Shown: piece after piece, positions 35,201 through 46,638 of the stretch
Layout of the letters: every line of letters starts with the position of its first letter
Position numbering within the stretch: position 1 is the first letter of the stretch
Source: Fragilaria radians
Taxonomy: Eukaryota; Bacillariophyta; Fragilariophyceae; Fragilariales; Fragilariaceae
Direction of reading: 5' to 3'
Length of the DNA stretch: 64,000 nucleotides
Assembly (NCBI GenBank): GCA_900642245.1
Contig: CAAAJI010000060.1
Coordinates: 24,670-88,669, forward strand
Notes under the pieces: generated by a model
The model's input: the letters and a program-made list of their open reading frames with translations, nothing else
What the model was told of the DNA's origin: nothing
Databases searched by the model: none
Program-made: the position numbers and the translations under genes

Positions 35201-37950
35201 CATTTCTTCATAATGCGCTTCTGTAGGATTTGCACCAAATCTTGTTAGCTCCCTTACTGAATTTAGAGCATCTGGTATTCAACATAACGCCCAACATATT
35301 CAATTAATTTCTCTTTTTCATCTAATTCAAATGCTTCCTTAGTGCCTCCTTCCGTTGTTCAAAATCATTCTTGCTTACTGCACAGGACAGTACCTAACTT
35401 TTCCATAAATTCAATCTATCATTTGTCCAACTAAAATATAAACATGGATCTGCATTAAGTGTCTGCAACTTCATAGCTTTGACTGTTTTGCTGAGCTCAA
35501 GCCAAGACTCCACTGCTGCTTACTTCATACCGTAGATATTTTTCAACAAAAAAAAGCACATTATTTGGATAGAATCTTGCAAATCCTTCTGGAACTTCCA
35601 TATGTAATCTCTCTCTTTTCAAGAACTTTTCGTTTAGAAATGCTCCCTTTACATCATTAGCATCTGTAGCCATCCTTGCCATGCATATCATTATTTGCAT
35701 GAGGAAAATAGATGCTTCATTTACCCTTTAAGACGCAATGTTGGAAGAATTGCAATGTTCTCCATCCACTTGCTTATAGCCTCTTGCATTTATCCTGGCT
35801 TGTTTTGTTCCATAGGCTTTTTTCATAGCCCGGGTAGGGAAATGAGACTGAACTGATGAAAAGATTCTGTAGTCATAAACTGAATATAGATATGATATGA
35901 AAGGTAGACAAGTATTGTCGTAAATGATGACTGATGTACTGAATTATATAGTTGTTGTTATTGTTCCCTAGACTGTGAATTGATTATCTGGTGTGTATAC
36001 TCATACAACAACAGGATAAAAAACAAGTCCAAGAAAATTAACTACTTGGACTTACGTGGAACGCAAAATCTTTGCATCTTTGGGTACGTCATTTTTGTTT
36101 ACTTCCTGAATGCCTCTATTTTACGATAAATTGATATCAGCCTTAATCCATTCATCCTTCTGAGGTCCTGACATTGTATATTTGAATTTCAGAGGGATGA
36201 ATTCTTGTGTATTGGTAAAGCCTCCTCCTATTCCTGCCTCCACTGTAACCATTTATATAGGCAATCAAACTTACCTTTACATTATCTACAGATAATTCCT
36301 CGATTTCCTCAATTCATCTTGTAGGAGTTTTGATCACTCTGTTTGAATGGGCGAGACGCTCTGTTGGAGGATAGTCGTATGTATCACATTCCAAACTTCC
36401 ATACGCTTCTTCGTTGTGTTCCATTTCAGCTGATACATCAGTATCTGGTCTTCCATTATGTTTGTAAAGCTCAATACATTCGTCTTCATCTTGAATTAAT
36501 GTTTCCGTGATATTTTCTCTTTTTTAAGCATTATTATAGATTTCCCCTTTTGTACTTCCTCTTTGACCATAATACATCTCTTGTCGCCAATAATCTGTTT
36601 GATTTCCAACTTAATACTTCGTAGCAATCCCCCATATGATTATCTGCATATCCAACTAGCAGACAGGTTATTCCGCGGCCTGAAGCTTTGGCGTAGTATT
36701 CGTTTTTTTCTTTACCCATCCAGCTTCTCCCAACTCTCTTAAGTACTTTATATGTGAAGGCATACTACCGCTCCAATGCTCTCACTCAAGCTTGGTACTT
36801 TCATAAATATTCTTGATTATAAACCCATCATGACGTTTTTCTTCAGTCGTACTAGCTTCTATCATCATTACACATCCTCATGTAACAATTGTTGCAAGTG
36901 CACTTTGGCTTTATGGTTATGATAGGGTGTAGCTCTTGCTGTATACTCAATAGTGAGACGTAACTTCCAATCCTTGCTCTGCAGTCTTGTTCAAGCTATC
37001 GGTTTTCACCAGCGTTATCCATGCAAAGGAATTGTACTTCTTTACCCATCTGTTTCTAATTGCAAACTTGTTTGCAAGTTCGTAATTAACCACGTACCAC
37101 TGAGTAGGTTGAACGGTGATCCTGGTAGCAATTACACTTGGCGTACTCTTGATCAACCTGCATAACACCATTTTTGTTATACACAGTCACTGGCATCTGT
37201 CCAAAGCCTTTTGCAGCTACTTTGACACCATTACCCATAGTGGTATGACTTTTTCCAGCACTATTGATCCACACATTTTTGCCATTCAGCAATGATTAGG
37301 AAAAATTCCATTCTCATTCATATTCTCTTCTTCTCTTCTTCAAGATAATCATCCACTTTTTTGACAAGCTTAAATGAGTTAGAACTTTGGCTCTTTAATT
37401 TTAAGCACTTCATCATTGTTAGATGCACATAGATCCTCAATCCAATAGTTATTACTTGTATCTCCACTGCAACAACCTTGAAAGCTGGTCAAGCAACACA
37501 TCAGGAATGTCATCTATCTTCATTGAAAAATTGTCATAAGTCTTGCTTGTACTCCAACATTAGTATTCCATTGTTTGGCTGATACTTCTCTGTGAGCTAA
37601 TCAAATACTGTGTAGGCAATCCTGAGGTCAGCGGTCGGTCTTTTTCTCAGAGACCAATTAAGTCACTCTGACTTTTAAAGACACTTGTGAGGTAAGCAAC
37701 GGGAATTCCATTCACTGTCCTATGCTTTTCCTTCTCTCTTTGCTTCTCATCACTCATATTCACAGCTTTATCCTTGAGATGATGGCAAGTCTTCGCGCTT
37801 AACTCTTTCATTACTGTGTGTAGTCCTTTAGCAATAGCAAATGCTTGAAACTTGATAAACCACACCTGGAACTCCTCTTGTGTGCCACTGAACTTTGACA
37901 ACTCAACATTCTTGTCACTTACCAACAATTCTTCTTTCTCTCTCTCTCTT
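35200..37950 (-). mobile_element. decayed Ty1/Copia retrotransposon
   Basis: On the minus strand the order is Copia-type. A gag start lies at 37928-37647 (FSGTQEEFQVWFIKFQAFA). A protease relic at about 37290-37090 has WINSAGKSH where an active DSG is expected. Integrase tail is at 36719-36534 (GRGITCLLVGYADNHMGDCYEV, ending ATRDVLW). Reverse transcriptase is at 35700-35300 (DVKGAFLNEKF, MEVPEGFARFYPNN, then AAVESWLELSKTVKAMK and ADPCLYFSW in another frame). Stops and shifts interrupt every part and RNase H was not found. No LTR pair was recognised. Dead copy; limits approximate. Confidence 0.82.
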
Positions 37951-38486
37951 CTCTTGAGTTCTCAACTAGTCTTCCTGTTGCAGTATGTGGCAACTAGCAC
38001 AGGCTTGCAGGGTCTAGTATTCTAGTAGGCACCTAAACCTATAATTCACAGACACCAACTTTACTTCTTTACATTTTCCAATCCTGGAAATTTGAAGCTA
38101 TTCTAATGATTGATCTAGGATGCTATTTCATGCTTTTGATCAAACTCCAGATTGTTTCCTCTTTGTTTTGGACTAACTACCTTCACAGTAACTTGTCCAC
38201 CACGAATACTAATTCAATACACAACGAGGCTTTTCGAAAGTGTTGCGTTTATCGTCAAGATTGTTAAATTGAATGGCTAAAAGCTATTGTCGTCACAGCA
38301 ATCAACAGCCTACACAGAAAACGGTTTTGGAGAAGCTATGATGGAGAAAAGGCGAGAATTAAGCTACTAATATCAAGTTGTATATAAAACTATTTGAACC
38401 AAGTATGCCAAATCCCAAACCATAGAGAATGATGAAGATCCTTCATAACTAGGCATAAACCAGGTAGACTGCTTAATATCCAACCT

Positions 38487-39278
38487 TCACCACCATTGAA
38501 GCTTGCAATCTTTAGAAAGGCTTGCATTCGTAGGAGCAATCATCGTTATACCATACTTCCCACCGGGGCTTCCCAGCAAATCTTGAAGCAATGGCGCTCT
38601 TCGAAATCCATGTCGTTCGTACCACTCGACAAGTTTGCCAGATCCGTTGTCATCGGCTACCAGGAGTGTCACGTCAGCTCCCTGCGTTGCATGAAGAGCT
38701 GATATTAACTCCAACGCCAAGGCTCCAACATTGCGTCGACGGTACTTTGGTTGCACATGCATGAAAATAATGGCTGCGGATGCCACGAAACGCCCCTGTA
38801 AGTCCATGTCGTACAACTCTTCCACCGATTGATTTATTGGATCAGCAGGAGGTCCTCGGATCGTAGTAATACCAAATTTAGCAATCATAGAGCTTGGATC
38901 CTGTGTCAAGTAAGCCTCTAAGGTTGCCTTACCGCCTTTTGGACACAGACAAAAAGGAGGATCGACTCCTTTCCATTTACATTGTAATATAATTAATCTA
39001 GCCGCCAAGAGAATGAGATACTTCCTCCAACGTTTGGTTTCCTGAGGCGGACGCAATTTCCATGTAATCTCTTGGTGACTAAAGGGCTTCTCTATAGTTT
39101 CAGACTCTTCCATCTTCATTTGTACCTTGGATGTAGCAGGTTCGTTTTGTGAGCTGGTCTCATGAAGTCTGTGCCATGAATTGACGCCCCTTGTTTCAGA
39201 GTGAGGCCTCAACAATAAAGCGTCAAGAGAGGAAATGCTTAGGAGCAAGACAACAAGTATGAGAGCTTTCACACTCAT
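38487..39278 (-). CDS. GNAT-family N-acetyltransferase with N-terminal signal
   Basis: The frame opens at 39308, but the Met at 39278 is the better start because it gives a clean signal peptide (MSVKALILVVLLLSISSLDA), making 263 residues. After a polar linker the GNAT core spans about residues 80-240. The acetyl-CoA loop is QPKYRRRNVGALAL, matching Q/R-x-x-G-x-G/A, preceded by strand AAIIFMHV and followed by LLVADDNGSGKLVEWYERHGF, the usual C-terminal GNAT helix. The signal peptide followed by a basic, Ser-rich stretch would fit ER or plastid delivery, but the residue after the presumed cleavage is Leu, not the preferred Phe. Substrate unknown. Confidence 0.82.
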   Translation of the reverse strand: MSVKALILVVLLLSISSLDALLLRPHSETRGVNSWHRLHETSSQNEPATSKVQMKMEESETIEKPFSHQEITWKLRPPQETKRWRKYLILLAARLIILQCKWKGVDPPFCLCPKGGKATLEAYLTQDPSSMIAKFGITTIRGPPADPINQSVEELYDMDLQGRFVASAAIIFMHVQPKYRRRNVGALALELISALHATQGADVTLLVADDNGSGKLVEWYERHGFRRAPLLQDLLGSPGGKYGITMIAPTNASLSKDCKLQWW

Positions 39279-39308
39279 GTTTTCTATCCATTCTAAATTT
39301 AATAGCAA

Positions 39309-40215
39309 AATGGTGCGTACTCATGTTCGAAGTGGAAACAGTAAAGAGTGAGTCTAGTATTTTGAAGCTAGTGGTCCATGCAAATTACAAGTCTTTCGTC
39401 CAGGTTTCTTGTGTCACTTGTTGCATTCACTCATATGAATTCAGATTTACTCTCCCATGGAACTTTCAGATTTTCAATGGTTCACATTATAGCAGAATAC
39501 ATTCGTTGTCTGACTTTTAAAAAACTCTATATGTGATAGAGAAACATGAGATAACCTTGAATCTTCTTGAGACATCTTTACTGTTTTTGGTACTTTGAAT
39601 GTTAGTTTTCGTACTTAATTTTTTAATTGAGTTACTTTCCCTACAGGTTGATTTGCATTCTCAAACTAGGCGTACCATTCATTTATCTGGAGTTGCTTAA
39701 AATTTTGGATATGCAATATTGGCACATCTGAAAAGCAAAATGGGCATGCGTATGCGGCTTTGTCTTTAGAACAAAGAGACAAGGCTAGATGATTGAGAAT
39801 CATGATGTTATGACTACAGTCGTCTCACTGTTTTTGCTATTCTATTCTACTATCTGTTGAGCTTTATCCATATGAGGGAACACTTTTTTGGTTTGCCTAG
39901 TAAATTAGGAAGTGCTCAAAGATATCGAACTCATTTTATGCGTCTAATCTTTTTGATTTGAACTTTGCACACCCACCTACAAAAATATGTAGACATGAAA
40001 AATAGAAATCTACTAGAGCTTTAAGATGAAAAAATAGAGCATTGTGGAAGTTGGCTTGTCTTCTTGAGCCTTGATTCCAGTGAGAAACAGTACTGAGATA
40101 CTCGCTATTTTGACAGGGATGTACTTGCAGTTGTCAAGATTGCCACCACATACGTCATAATTGATCGAAAGCCAAGAAAACATTTTATAGTCAAGCCTCG
40201 TTTTTCTTTCTGAGC
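39309..40215. other. divergent promoter region between GNAT and APP1-like genes
   Basis: About 0.9 kb between two head-to-head genes. No gene seen; short frames lack motifs. No TATA or other element can be assigned with confidence. Confidence 0.45.
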
Positions 40216-41235
40216 ATGCGCCTATGGAAACTGTCGATTGCCAGCATTGTCCTTTGGTTACCACTTGTATTTGGATTCTTATCTAACAAAATAAACATGA
40301 AAGCCCATAGTAGAGTAACTTCTACAATGACACGCAAGGCATTTCCCGAAACCGAAGAGAGTGGTTTGGCAAGTTCAGTTAATCCATTTCGACGTGCCTA
40401 TTCATTTCTCATCAACAATAACGATAAGAACCTTCAATTTCCATTCTACACTCAAGTAATTTCGGACGTGGATGATACATTGAAAAGTAGTGGTGGAGTA
40501 CAGGTAGCAGGAGTGGCATTGGGGGGTATTGACGTGCAGTACGAACGAGGTGAGCTGTATCCAGGAGTTGCAGAGTTTATGTTGGAATTAAGCCGACGAA
40601 GAGGCGATGGCAGCTTGACTAGCACTCCTCCCAAGGTTGCCATCCTCACGGCACGAGCAGAAGAGCTCAAGTTAGCTCTCGAACTCAAGGGGACGTCGAA
40701 GCTGGCCATGGCATTTCGGGATGCGGGTGAATCAAGGGATATATCTGATTGGGGCTTGGGTCCGGTATTATATGGGAGTGTTGCAGAATGGATCGTACAA
40801 AATCGTAAGGGATTGCGCAAATTTAGTAACTTTGAACGACTTGTACAACAGGATCCCACGGGATCGATACTTAAATATATATATGTCGGAGACACGGGTG
40901 AATTGGATCAGCAAGCAGGTGAGGCAATGTTACGCGAATATCCTCAACTAGTGTTGGCAGTTTTTTTGCATGTCGTCTCAGATATGCCCAATCCCATCGT
41001 CCCCCCACCGAAAATTATTCATGGGCGGCCTGTGATATTCTTCCGTACATATGTCGGAGCGGCAGTAAAGGCGACACAATTAGGCTTGATAGACTATGAT
41101 GGATTGAAACGCATCATGATGGTCGCACAAAGGAAGCTAAGCACTGTTCCAAAGACGAGTGAAAAGTGGTTGGATTTGAATCGGGATTTAATAGCAGCGT
41201 ATCGGACACTTAAGTTGGATCCTTTTATTAAATAG
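40216..41235 (+). CDS. APP1-like phosphatidate phosphatase (DUF2183), organelle/secretory targeted
   Basis: Intronless, 339 residues. The N-terminus (LSIASIVLWLPLVFGF) is a signal peptide ending in GF-LSN; Phe after the cleavage site followed by a basic Ser/Thr-rich stretch resembles diatom plastid presequences. The catalytic domain (about 78-290) begins VISDVDDTLK, the DxDxT motif of HAD-type lipid phosphatases (D84, D86, T88). GGIDVQYERGELYPGV, the ILTAR motif (144-148) and YVGDTGELD (223-231) are further App1 motifs. Yeast App1 dephosphorylates phosphatidate to diacylglycerol at actin patches. A role in membrane lipid metabolism is inferred; targeting to the plastid is uncertain. Confidence 0.85.
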   Translation: MRLWKLSIASIVLWLPLVFGFLSNKINMKAHSRVTSTMTRKAFPETEESGLASSVNPFRRAYSFLINNNDKNLQFPFYTQVISDVDDTLKSSGGVQVAGVALGGIDVQYERGELYPGVAEFMLELSRRRGDGSLTSTPPKVAILTARAEELKLALELKGTSKLAMAFRDAGESRDISDWGLGPVLYGSVAEWIVQNRKGLRKFSNFERLVQQDPTGSILKYIYVGDTGELDQQAGEAMLREYPQLVLAVFLHVVSDMPNPIVPPPKIIHGRPVIFFRTYVGAAVKATQLGLIDYDGLKRIMMVAQRKLSTVPKTSEKWLDLNRDLIAAYRTLKLDPFIK

Positions 41236-41503
41236 GGATTTACATCTAAAATACGGGAAGAATGGCGAATAGGAACAGTTTTCAATATACATTTGTAAAA
41301 ATTCATTTTATCTTAAAATTTCAAATCAGAATTAAGGAAAAATACAGATCTCTCACCTAGCTGTTGCGTAGGCATATTTCATTCATACTGTTGACTTGCC
41401 TGATAATTAATAGCCTACAAACAAATTCAATGATGTAAGAATAAATTATTTTCTTTCCTCTAGATATTTGATTTATGATGAGAATTTGATGGGATGTAAT
41501 GTC

Positions 41504-43066
41504 TTACGCTCCGTCTTGGCCGAATTGCTTGGTCCATTCTTTGAAACGTTTCAACTCCTCAGGAGATACAGACGAAAATGAGTGTCCTAAAACAGTTTCA
41601 AAATCTTTCATTTTCACCTCCGGGGCCTTGAGCAATTCTGGCGGAACATCCCAAAGATTCATTGTGATTGCACCGCATCTAGAACATTCGTACGTTTTAC
41701 CTTTTGGATCCGAACTTAGTTTTGGAGGGCAATAAGCACAATTAGGATACTTTGGACAAGGAATGTAAAAGCCTGCTGTATCACGATAAAATTGCTTCGC
41801 TTGTTGGCACTGACGAAGGGGTTGCATAAGTGCTTCCTTTACCAAAACTTTGATGTCGCTACCTGACGCACCATTCGTCAGTTTACCCAATTTTTCGTAG
41901 TCTGCCTCAAGCAAGTTAGAAGGAGTATCACCTAGGTGCAACTTAAACATGAAGGATCGACTCTCAGCATCTGGAAGGGGTATGTACACACGTTTCTCGA
42001 ATCGACGACGAATGGCGGAATCAAGTTCCCAAGGAACGTTGGTGGCCCCCAATATCAAAACTTTGCCTTCCGTATTTTTACCCACTCCGTCCATTTGAAC
42101 CAAGAATTCAGTCTTGACACGTCGAGAACTTTCAGATTCGCCTTCCGAGCGGGAACCGCAAAGAGAGTCAACTTCGTCAATAAAGATAATGGCACTTCCG
42201 GCTTCACTAGCCATTTCAAACAAATTTCTAACTAAACGCTCTGATTCTCCTTGCCACTTTGAAATTAGATCAGAGGAAGAAATTGCAAAGAAAGTAGAGT
42301 CTGCTTCGGTTGCAACTGCTTTGGCGAGATACGATTTTCTGAAAATTGACATTTCGAATGGTGCAGAATGATAAGGTACGCGAATCCGAATGATATCATG
42401 ACAACGAAATCTCTTACCCAGTTCCTGGCGGACCGTAAAGGAGGATACCTTTGAAAGGCTTGCGATTTCCTGTAAAAAGTTGAGGAAATCTTGTGGGCAT
42501 AATGACGGTCTAAATCCATGTATGATACACATGTCAAAAATCAATGGGTAGAAATCAAGTGTTAGATTAGTAGTCACAATTCAACAAGAGAACTAAAAGA
42601 CAGAACGAAAATTGGCGACACCTATTTACAAATTTCACAAACTCACCTCACGGAGGGAATCCTTTGCAGCATCAAGTCCAGCAACATCGTCCCATTTGAC
42701 ATTTGGCTTTTCCGTAATAATTGCACCCTGTAGCGCACCACGCATTTTGGACTTCTCCGTATCATCGTCTTCTCCATTCTTATCGTTCCTAGATTTGGTG
42801 GCTGCAGATCCTCCGCCTCCATTTTTATCTAGCTCAGTTTGCGCTGCAATGTAATCTCTCAATTCCTCAGCTCTCTTCATGTATCCCTGAGCTCGTTCTG
42901 TAATCAAATTCTTTCTTGCTTCATTCTTTTCATACTTTAGTCCTATCGTAAAGCGACTTAGGGCGTCGCGATACAAATTAAGCGCCTTTTCGTATTCTCC
43001 ATCATTGTCAGCTTGTATGGCCTTCGCAACAATCTCGATGGCATCTGGAATGAATTTGTTTTCCAT
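41504..43066 (-). CDS. VPS4: VPS4 AAA ATPase (ESCRT disassembly), three exons
   Basis: Exons 42647-43066, 42418-42509 and 41504-42338 give 448 residues; donors GTGAGT and GTAAGAG. The joins rebuild SLRETVIMPTRFPQ and GPPGTGKSYLAKAV. The MIT domain covers about 1-80 (DNDGEYEKALNLYRDAL). Walker A is GPPGTGKS (166-173), Walker B IIFIDE (221-226), arginine fingers in SAIRRRFEKR (about 281-282). The end, FKEWTKQFGQDGA, is the family's terminal helix. VPS4 hydrolyses ATP to take ESCRT-III off endosomal and division-site membranes. The beta-domain region is unusual: cysteines 365, 371, 374, 389 and 392 (PCPKYPNCAYC and YECSRCG) suggest a metal-binding insert. Confidence 0.95.
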
Positions 43067-44804
43067 CTCTTTCTTTCAAAATAAAATAACTTAAGAAATA
43101 AACTGTGTTGGCAAGCAAGGATAGATATGAAACAACTATTTATCTCAGATGCTTTACCTGGAAAATTGATGGACTCGATGTATAAAGAAACCAAATGGGT
43201 AACACTGTTGGATTATTTCGTTGCTATGAATGAATTAAAGCTGACTGACTTCCTTCCTAGCTAGAGCGAAACTAAAATTTAGCGATGTACTGGTGCTAGT
43301 AGGATCCATACGCTGTCATCATATACTACTTGCAATAAAGAAAAGAGAGACTTCGAACCGTTGGAAAACCACGATTTGGTTACATTGAAATTGAAACATG
43401 CCACAATCGGGCAAATCCACTACTAGACTGTGGTTAAATTGTTCTTGTGAAATTATTATAAAAAATCGGCCAGTGAGTGTACATGATGACCACTAGTAAG
43501 TGCTCGCTATAAGCTCATTGACACTTAGGACTCCTCCAGAAAAATGTGCATGAATGCAAAGACAGAAAAAATAATACATTTGGATGCTATAAAGCATATT
43601 GAACCATATGATATAGTTTAAAGACACTCATGGGAGTTAAGCAAAGAACCAATTCTAGTTAGAATGTCAACTTGTTTCAAGCCAACCTATCTATTGTCAG
43701 AGAGCATGAAAATAATGTCCACAATGAAATTTTACCCTTGAACAGAATTGGATTGCGTTTCCTCTACGGATTTGAAGTTTAGAGCAGGAGAGAAAATGGC
43801 CAAATGCCATTTACAACTTTCCTAGTGACCTACAGTCCTATACTTGTAATTTTTCTGCACTCTGTCACTGTTAGGACTAGAAGTATCCTAAAGTGGTAAG
43901 TTTTGATAGACTTGTACTTCGAAAAATATTACAAAGGTTGTTATTGTTATGCTCACCTAACTGCAAAAAAATTCGTGAGTATTGACAATGGTCAGCAGGT
44001 AACCGCTCCATACGTAATTGAATATTTGACCAAAACCTCTGGAGAGGAAGAATGTTGAGAGTTTTCAACGTATATATAGAGCATATCAACACAATATCCG
44101 TGCAAATTCCATTGAAGTATAATCAATTGTAGTATGTAATGTAGGGCGCTTGCCAGTATTATTGAACGTAAATCTGAAATGAAAATTCGCTCTTAACCGA
44201 AGACTGAAATCACTTCAATACATTTATCTTTCTTAACTTTGAAACTCTCATCAGGTAATCTATTTTTCCATTCAAGCAAAAACTAAACAGAATTGATGTC
44301 AACAGAACAATGGCATTGACTTTCCCACAACAACAACCATTACTTTGACTTGTAGCAAAGTTTTTGATTCTCCAATATTTTTTGACGCTCCAACAAAATA
44401 GCAATTATATTTTCTAGAAGAACACCCTATGCAATGTCAATACAACTTTAACCCACAATAGTAATAGGACAAGGAGCTTATCTTGAAGCCTTCCAATGTG
44501 CATAATTCCAAATTAGGAGTTTGTTTACACATATATCCTTGAAAAACATCCAGATAAGATCTAGGCAGTCTAGGATCAAGTGACATTGTAATGAATGAAG
44601 GGGGGTGATATTATGAAACAAGGAATATGTAGTATGCGATTGAAATGTATTGCATGTTCTGTGTAGCAAGGCATTATTAGTTCAAGGACATTATAGATAC
44701 CCAAATCTGCGTACCAGAGAATGCGTAATCCTACAGTATGTCTGAATTGAGAATCGTTTTGACACAACTCATCAAAATTTCATTTTTTTTTCGAAGCAAC
44801 AACC
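43067..44804. other. intergenic, no gene seen
   Basis: Spacer of 1.7 kb between the divergent VPS4 and nucleoside-phosphorylase genes. Scattered short frames have no motif. Confidence 0.5.
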
Positions 44805-46184
44805 ATGACATTTTCGGCAACGTCCATGATTGAAACCAAACGATTCAACAATCGACCTCATACGGAAGATGAATTGTTGTGGTGGATAAAATCATATTGC
44901 GCTGGGAAGATACCTGAATATCAAATGTCGGCATGGCTCATGGCAGTTTGTTGGCGGGGGATGACTCTCAACGAAACTGGACTTTTAACGAAATATATGG
45001 TGCAGTCCGGGGCAACGTTACTTTGGCCATCAAGGTCAATCCCAAAAGTTGATAAGCATAGCTCGGGAGGGGTTGGTGATAAAATTTCACTAATATTAGC
45101 TCCACTTGTGGCATGTGCAGGTCTACAAGTCCCCATGATGGCAGGCCGTGGACTTGGACACACGGGGGGGACTTTAGATAAGCTAGAATCAATTCCTGGC
45201 TATACGGTACAACAATCTGAAGAAAGTTTTCAAGCAATTGTCCAGAGCGTTGGATGCAGCATTGTTTCAACCACTCCGAATATGGTATTGGCCGATCGAA
45301 AACTTTATGCTTTGAGGGATGTAACAGGGACGGTGTCTAGCATCCCTCTACAAACCTCATCTATCTTATCCAAAAAGATTGCTGAGAATCCTGACTCTCT
45401 AGTTTTAGATGTCAAGTATGGTCGAGGATCGTTTCAGTCAACACTCAAAGGTGCACAAGAACTGGCCATTAGTCTGATCCATACTGCTGAAATGAATGGA
45501 GTGAAGCCTACAACGGCATTCCTGACACATATGGATATTCCAATTGGGAGGGGAATCGGCAATTGGCTAGAAGTGAAAGAGTGTCTATCAATCATGAAGG
45601 ATGGTGTAAAAGATGCGGACAAGAATCTACTACAATTGATCTTAATTCAATCAGCTCAAATGATATATCAAAGTGCACACCACGATGACTGCACTTTGGA
45701 TGACATTATTCATGATCTAATTAGAATACTGGACAGTGGTGACGTCTATCAAAAGTTTCGGGAGATGGTTCAGGCTCATGGTGGTGATGTGACTGTGTTG
45801 GACAATCCCGACGAGTATCCAACGGCAAAATATACTTACAATATTGTTTCCCCTAAAAGTGGATTCGTATCGGATATAGATGCACTTCAAATAGGACAGG
45901 CAAGTGTGAACTTAGGCGCTGGGCGCCAAGCTACTGATGATACTGTTGATCCGTTGGCTGGAATTTGGTTACATAAAGTAGTGGGGGAGCATGTTGATAA
46001 AGGTGATGTCATTGCGACTCTATATACAAGCCTATCGAATGATATTCTAGAAGAGGTTTCGAAGCAGATTCAAAATACTATTCGGATTGCAGATACTATT
46101 CCCTTAGTTCCTCCCATCATTAGCCATGCTGTTACGAGTGATGGTATTGCAGAGTTCGTAATGCCACTCTTATTTCCGAAGTAA
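44805..46184 (+). CDS. deoA: pyrimidine-nucleoside (thymidine) phosphorylase
   Basis: Intronless, 459 residues. The enzyme splits thymidine or uridine with phosphate into base and (deoxy)ribose 1-phosphate in pyrimidine salvage. The phosphate-binding KHSSGGVGDK is at 84-93 and the family signature GRGLGHTGGTLDKLES at 114-129. Base-binding residues follow in LYALRDVTGTV and SSILSKK. LDVKYGRGSF replaces the usual VKVGRGAF. The C-terminal PYNP domain is present (VSPKSGFVSDIDA, then NLGAGRQATDD). The architecture is that of bacterial DeoA/Pdp and animal TYMP, so the gene may be of bacterial descent, although that needs a tree. The first ATG, three bases after AACC, is kept as start. No targeting signal seen. 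Confidence 0.92.
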   Translation: MTFSATSMIETKRFNNRPHTEDELLWWIKSYCAGKIPEYQMSAWLMAVCWRGMTLNETGLLTKYMVQSGATLLWPSRSIPKVDKHSSGGVGDKISLILAPLVACAGLQVPMMAGRGLGHTGGTLDKLESIPGYTVQQSEESFQAIVQSVGCSIVSTTPNMVLADRKLYALRDVTGTVSSIPLQTSSILSKKIAENPDSLVLDVKYGRGSFQSTLKGAQELAISLIHTAEMNGVKPTTAFLTHMDIPIGRGIGNWLEVKECLSIMKDGVKDADKNLLQLILIQSAQMIYQSAHHDDCTLDDIIHDLIRILDSGDVYQKFREMVQAHGGDVTVLDNPDEYPTAKYTYNIVSPKSGFVSDIDALQIGQASVNLGAGRQATDDTVDPLAGIWLHKVVGEHVDKGDVIATLYTSLSNDILEEVSKQIQNTIRIADTIPLVPPIISHAVTSDGIAEFVMPLLFPK

Positions 46185-46638
46185 AGTTTTCTTCACAGCA
46201 ACATTTCTTCACCGTAAGTGTATCTCAAAGTTTAATCTTTTTCTTCAGTATCTAAATCTTTCCGACTATAAAGGCCCTTGCGTGTATCTCACAAAAATCA
46301 ACCTAGGCTGAGGAGCTCTCCTTTTCACCGTAAATCTGATTTTTAGAACTTTCTTTAAACTTTATAAATCATCCTTACCTCGTTGTAGACCTGTCAGTTA
46401 CATAATCGTATTGTCTTTCTTACTCTTCAAGGACATACCAAATCATGAATTGCATCTTGTTACCAGGAGATTAATTATCCCGCAAAGATTCCATCCGATA
46501 TAAATCCTGGCTCGAACAGAAAAAAAGATTCTGTAAACAATGCTGAAGATCAAAAATAACTTTTTGATGGATCACTAAACTGATTACTTCAAGGGAGTGA
46601 CGTTGTACAAGAAAGTCGAATCGGGCGTGGACCTTGAG

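Noticed and set aside
40452..40895. 147-codon minus-strand frame inside the APP1-like gene
   Set aside because: Opposite strand of a clear HAD-type catalytic domain; low-complexity Ser/Pro translation typical of a shadow.
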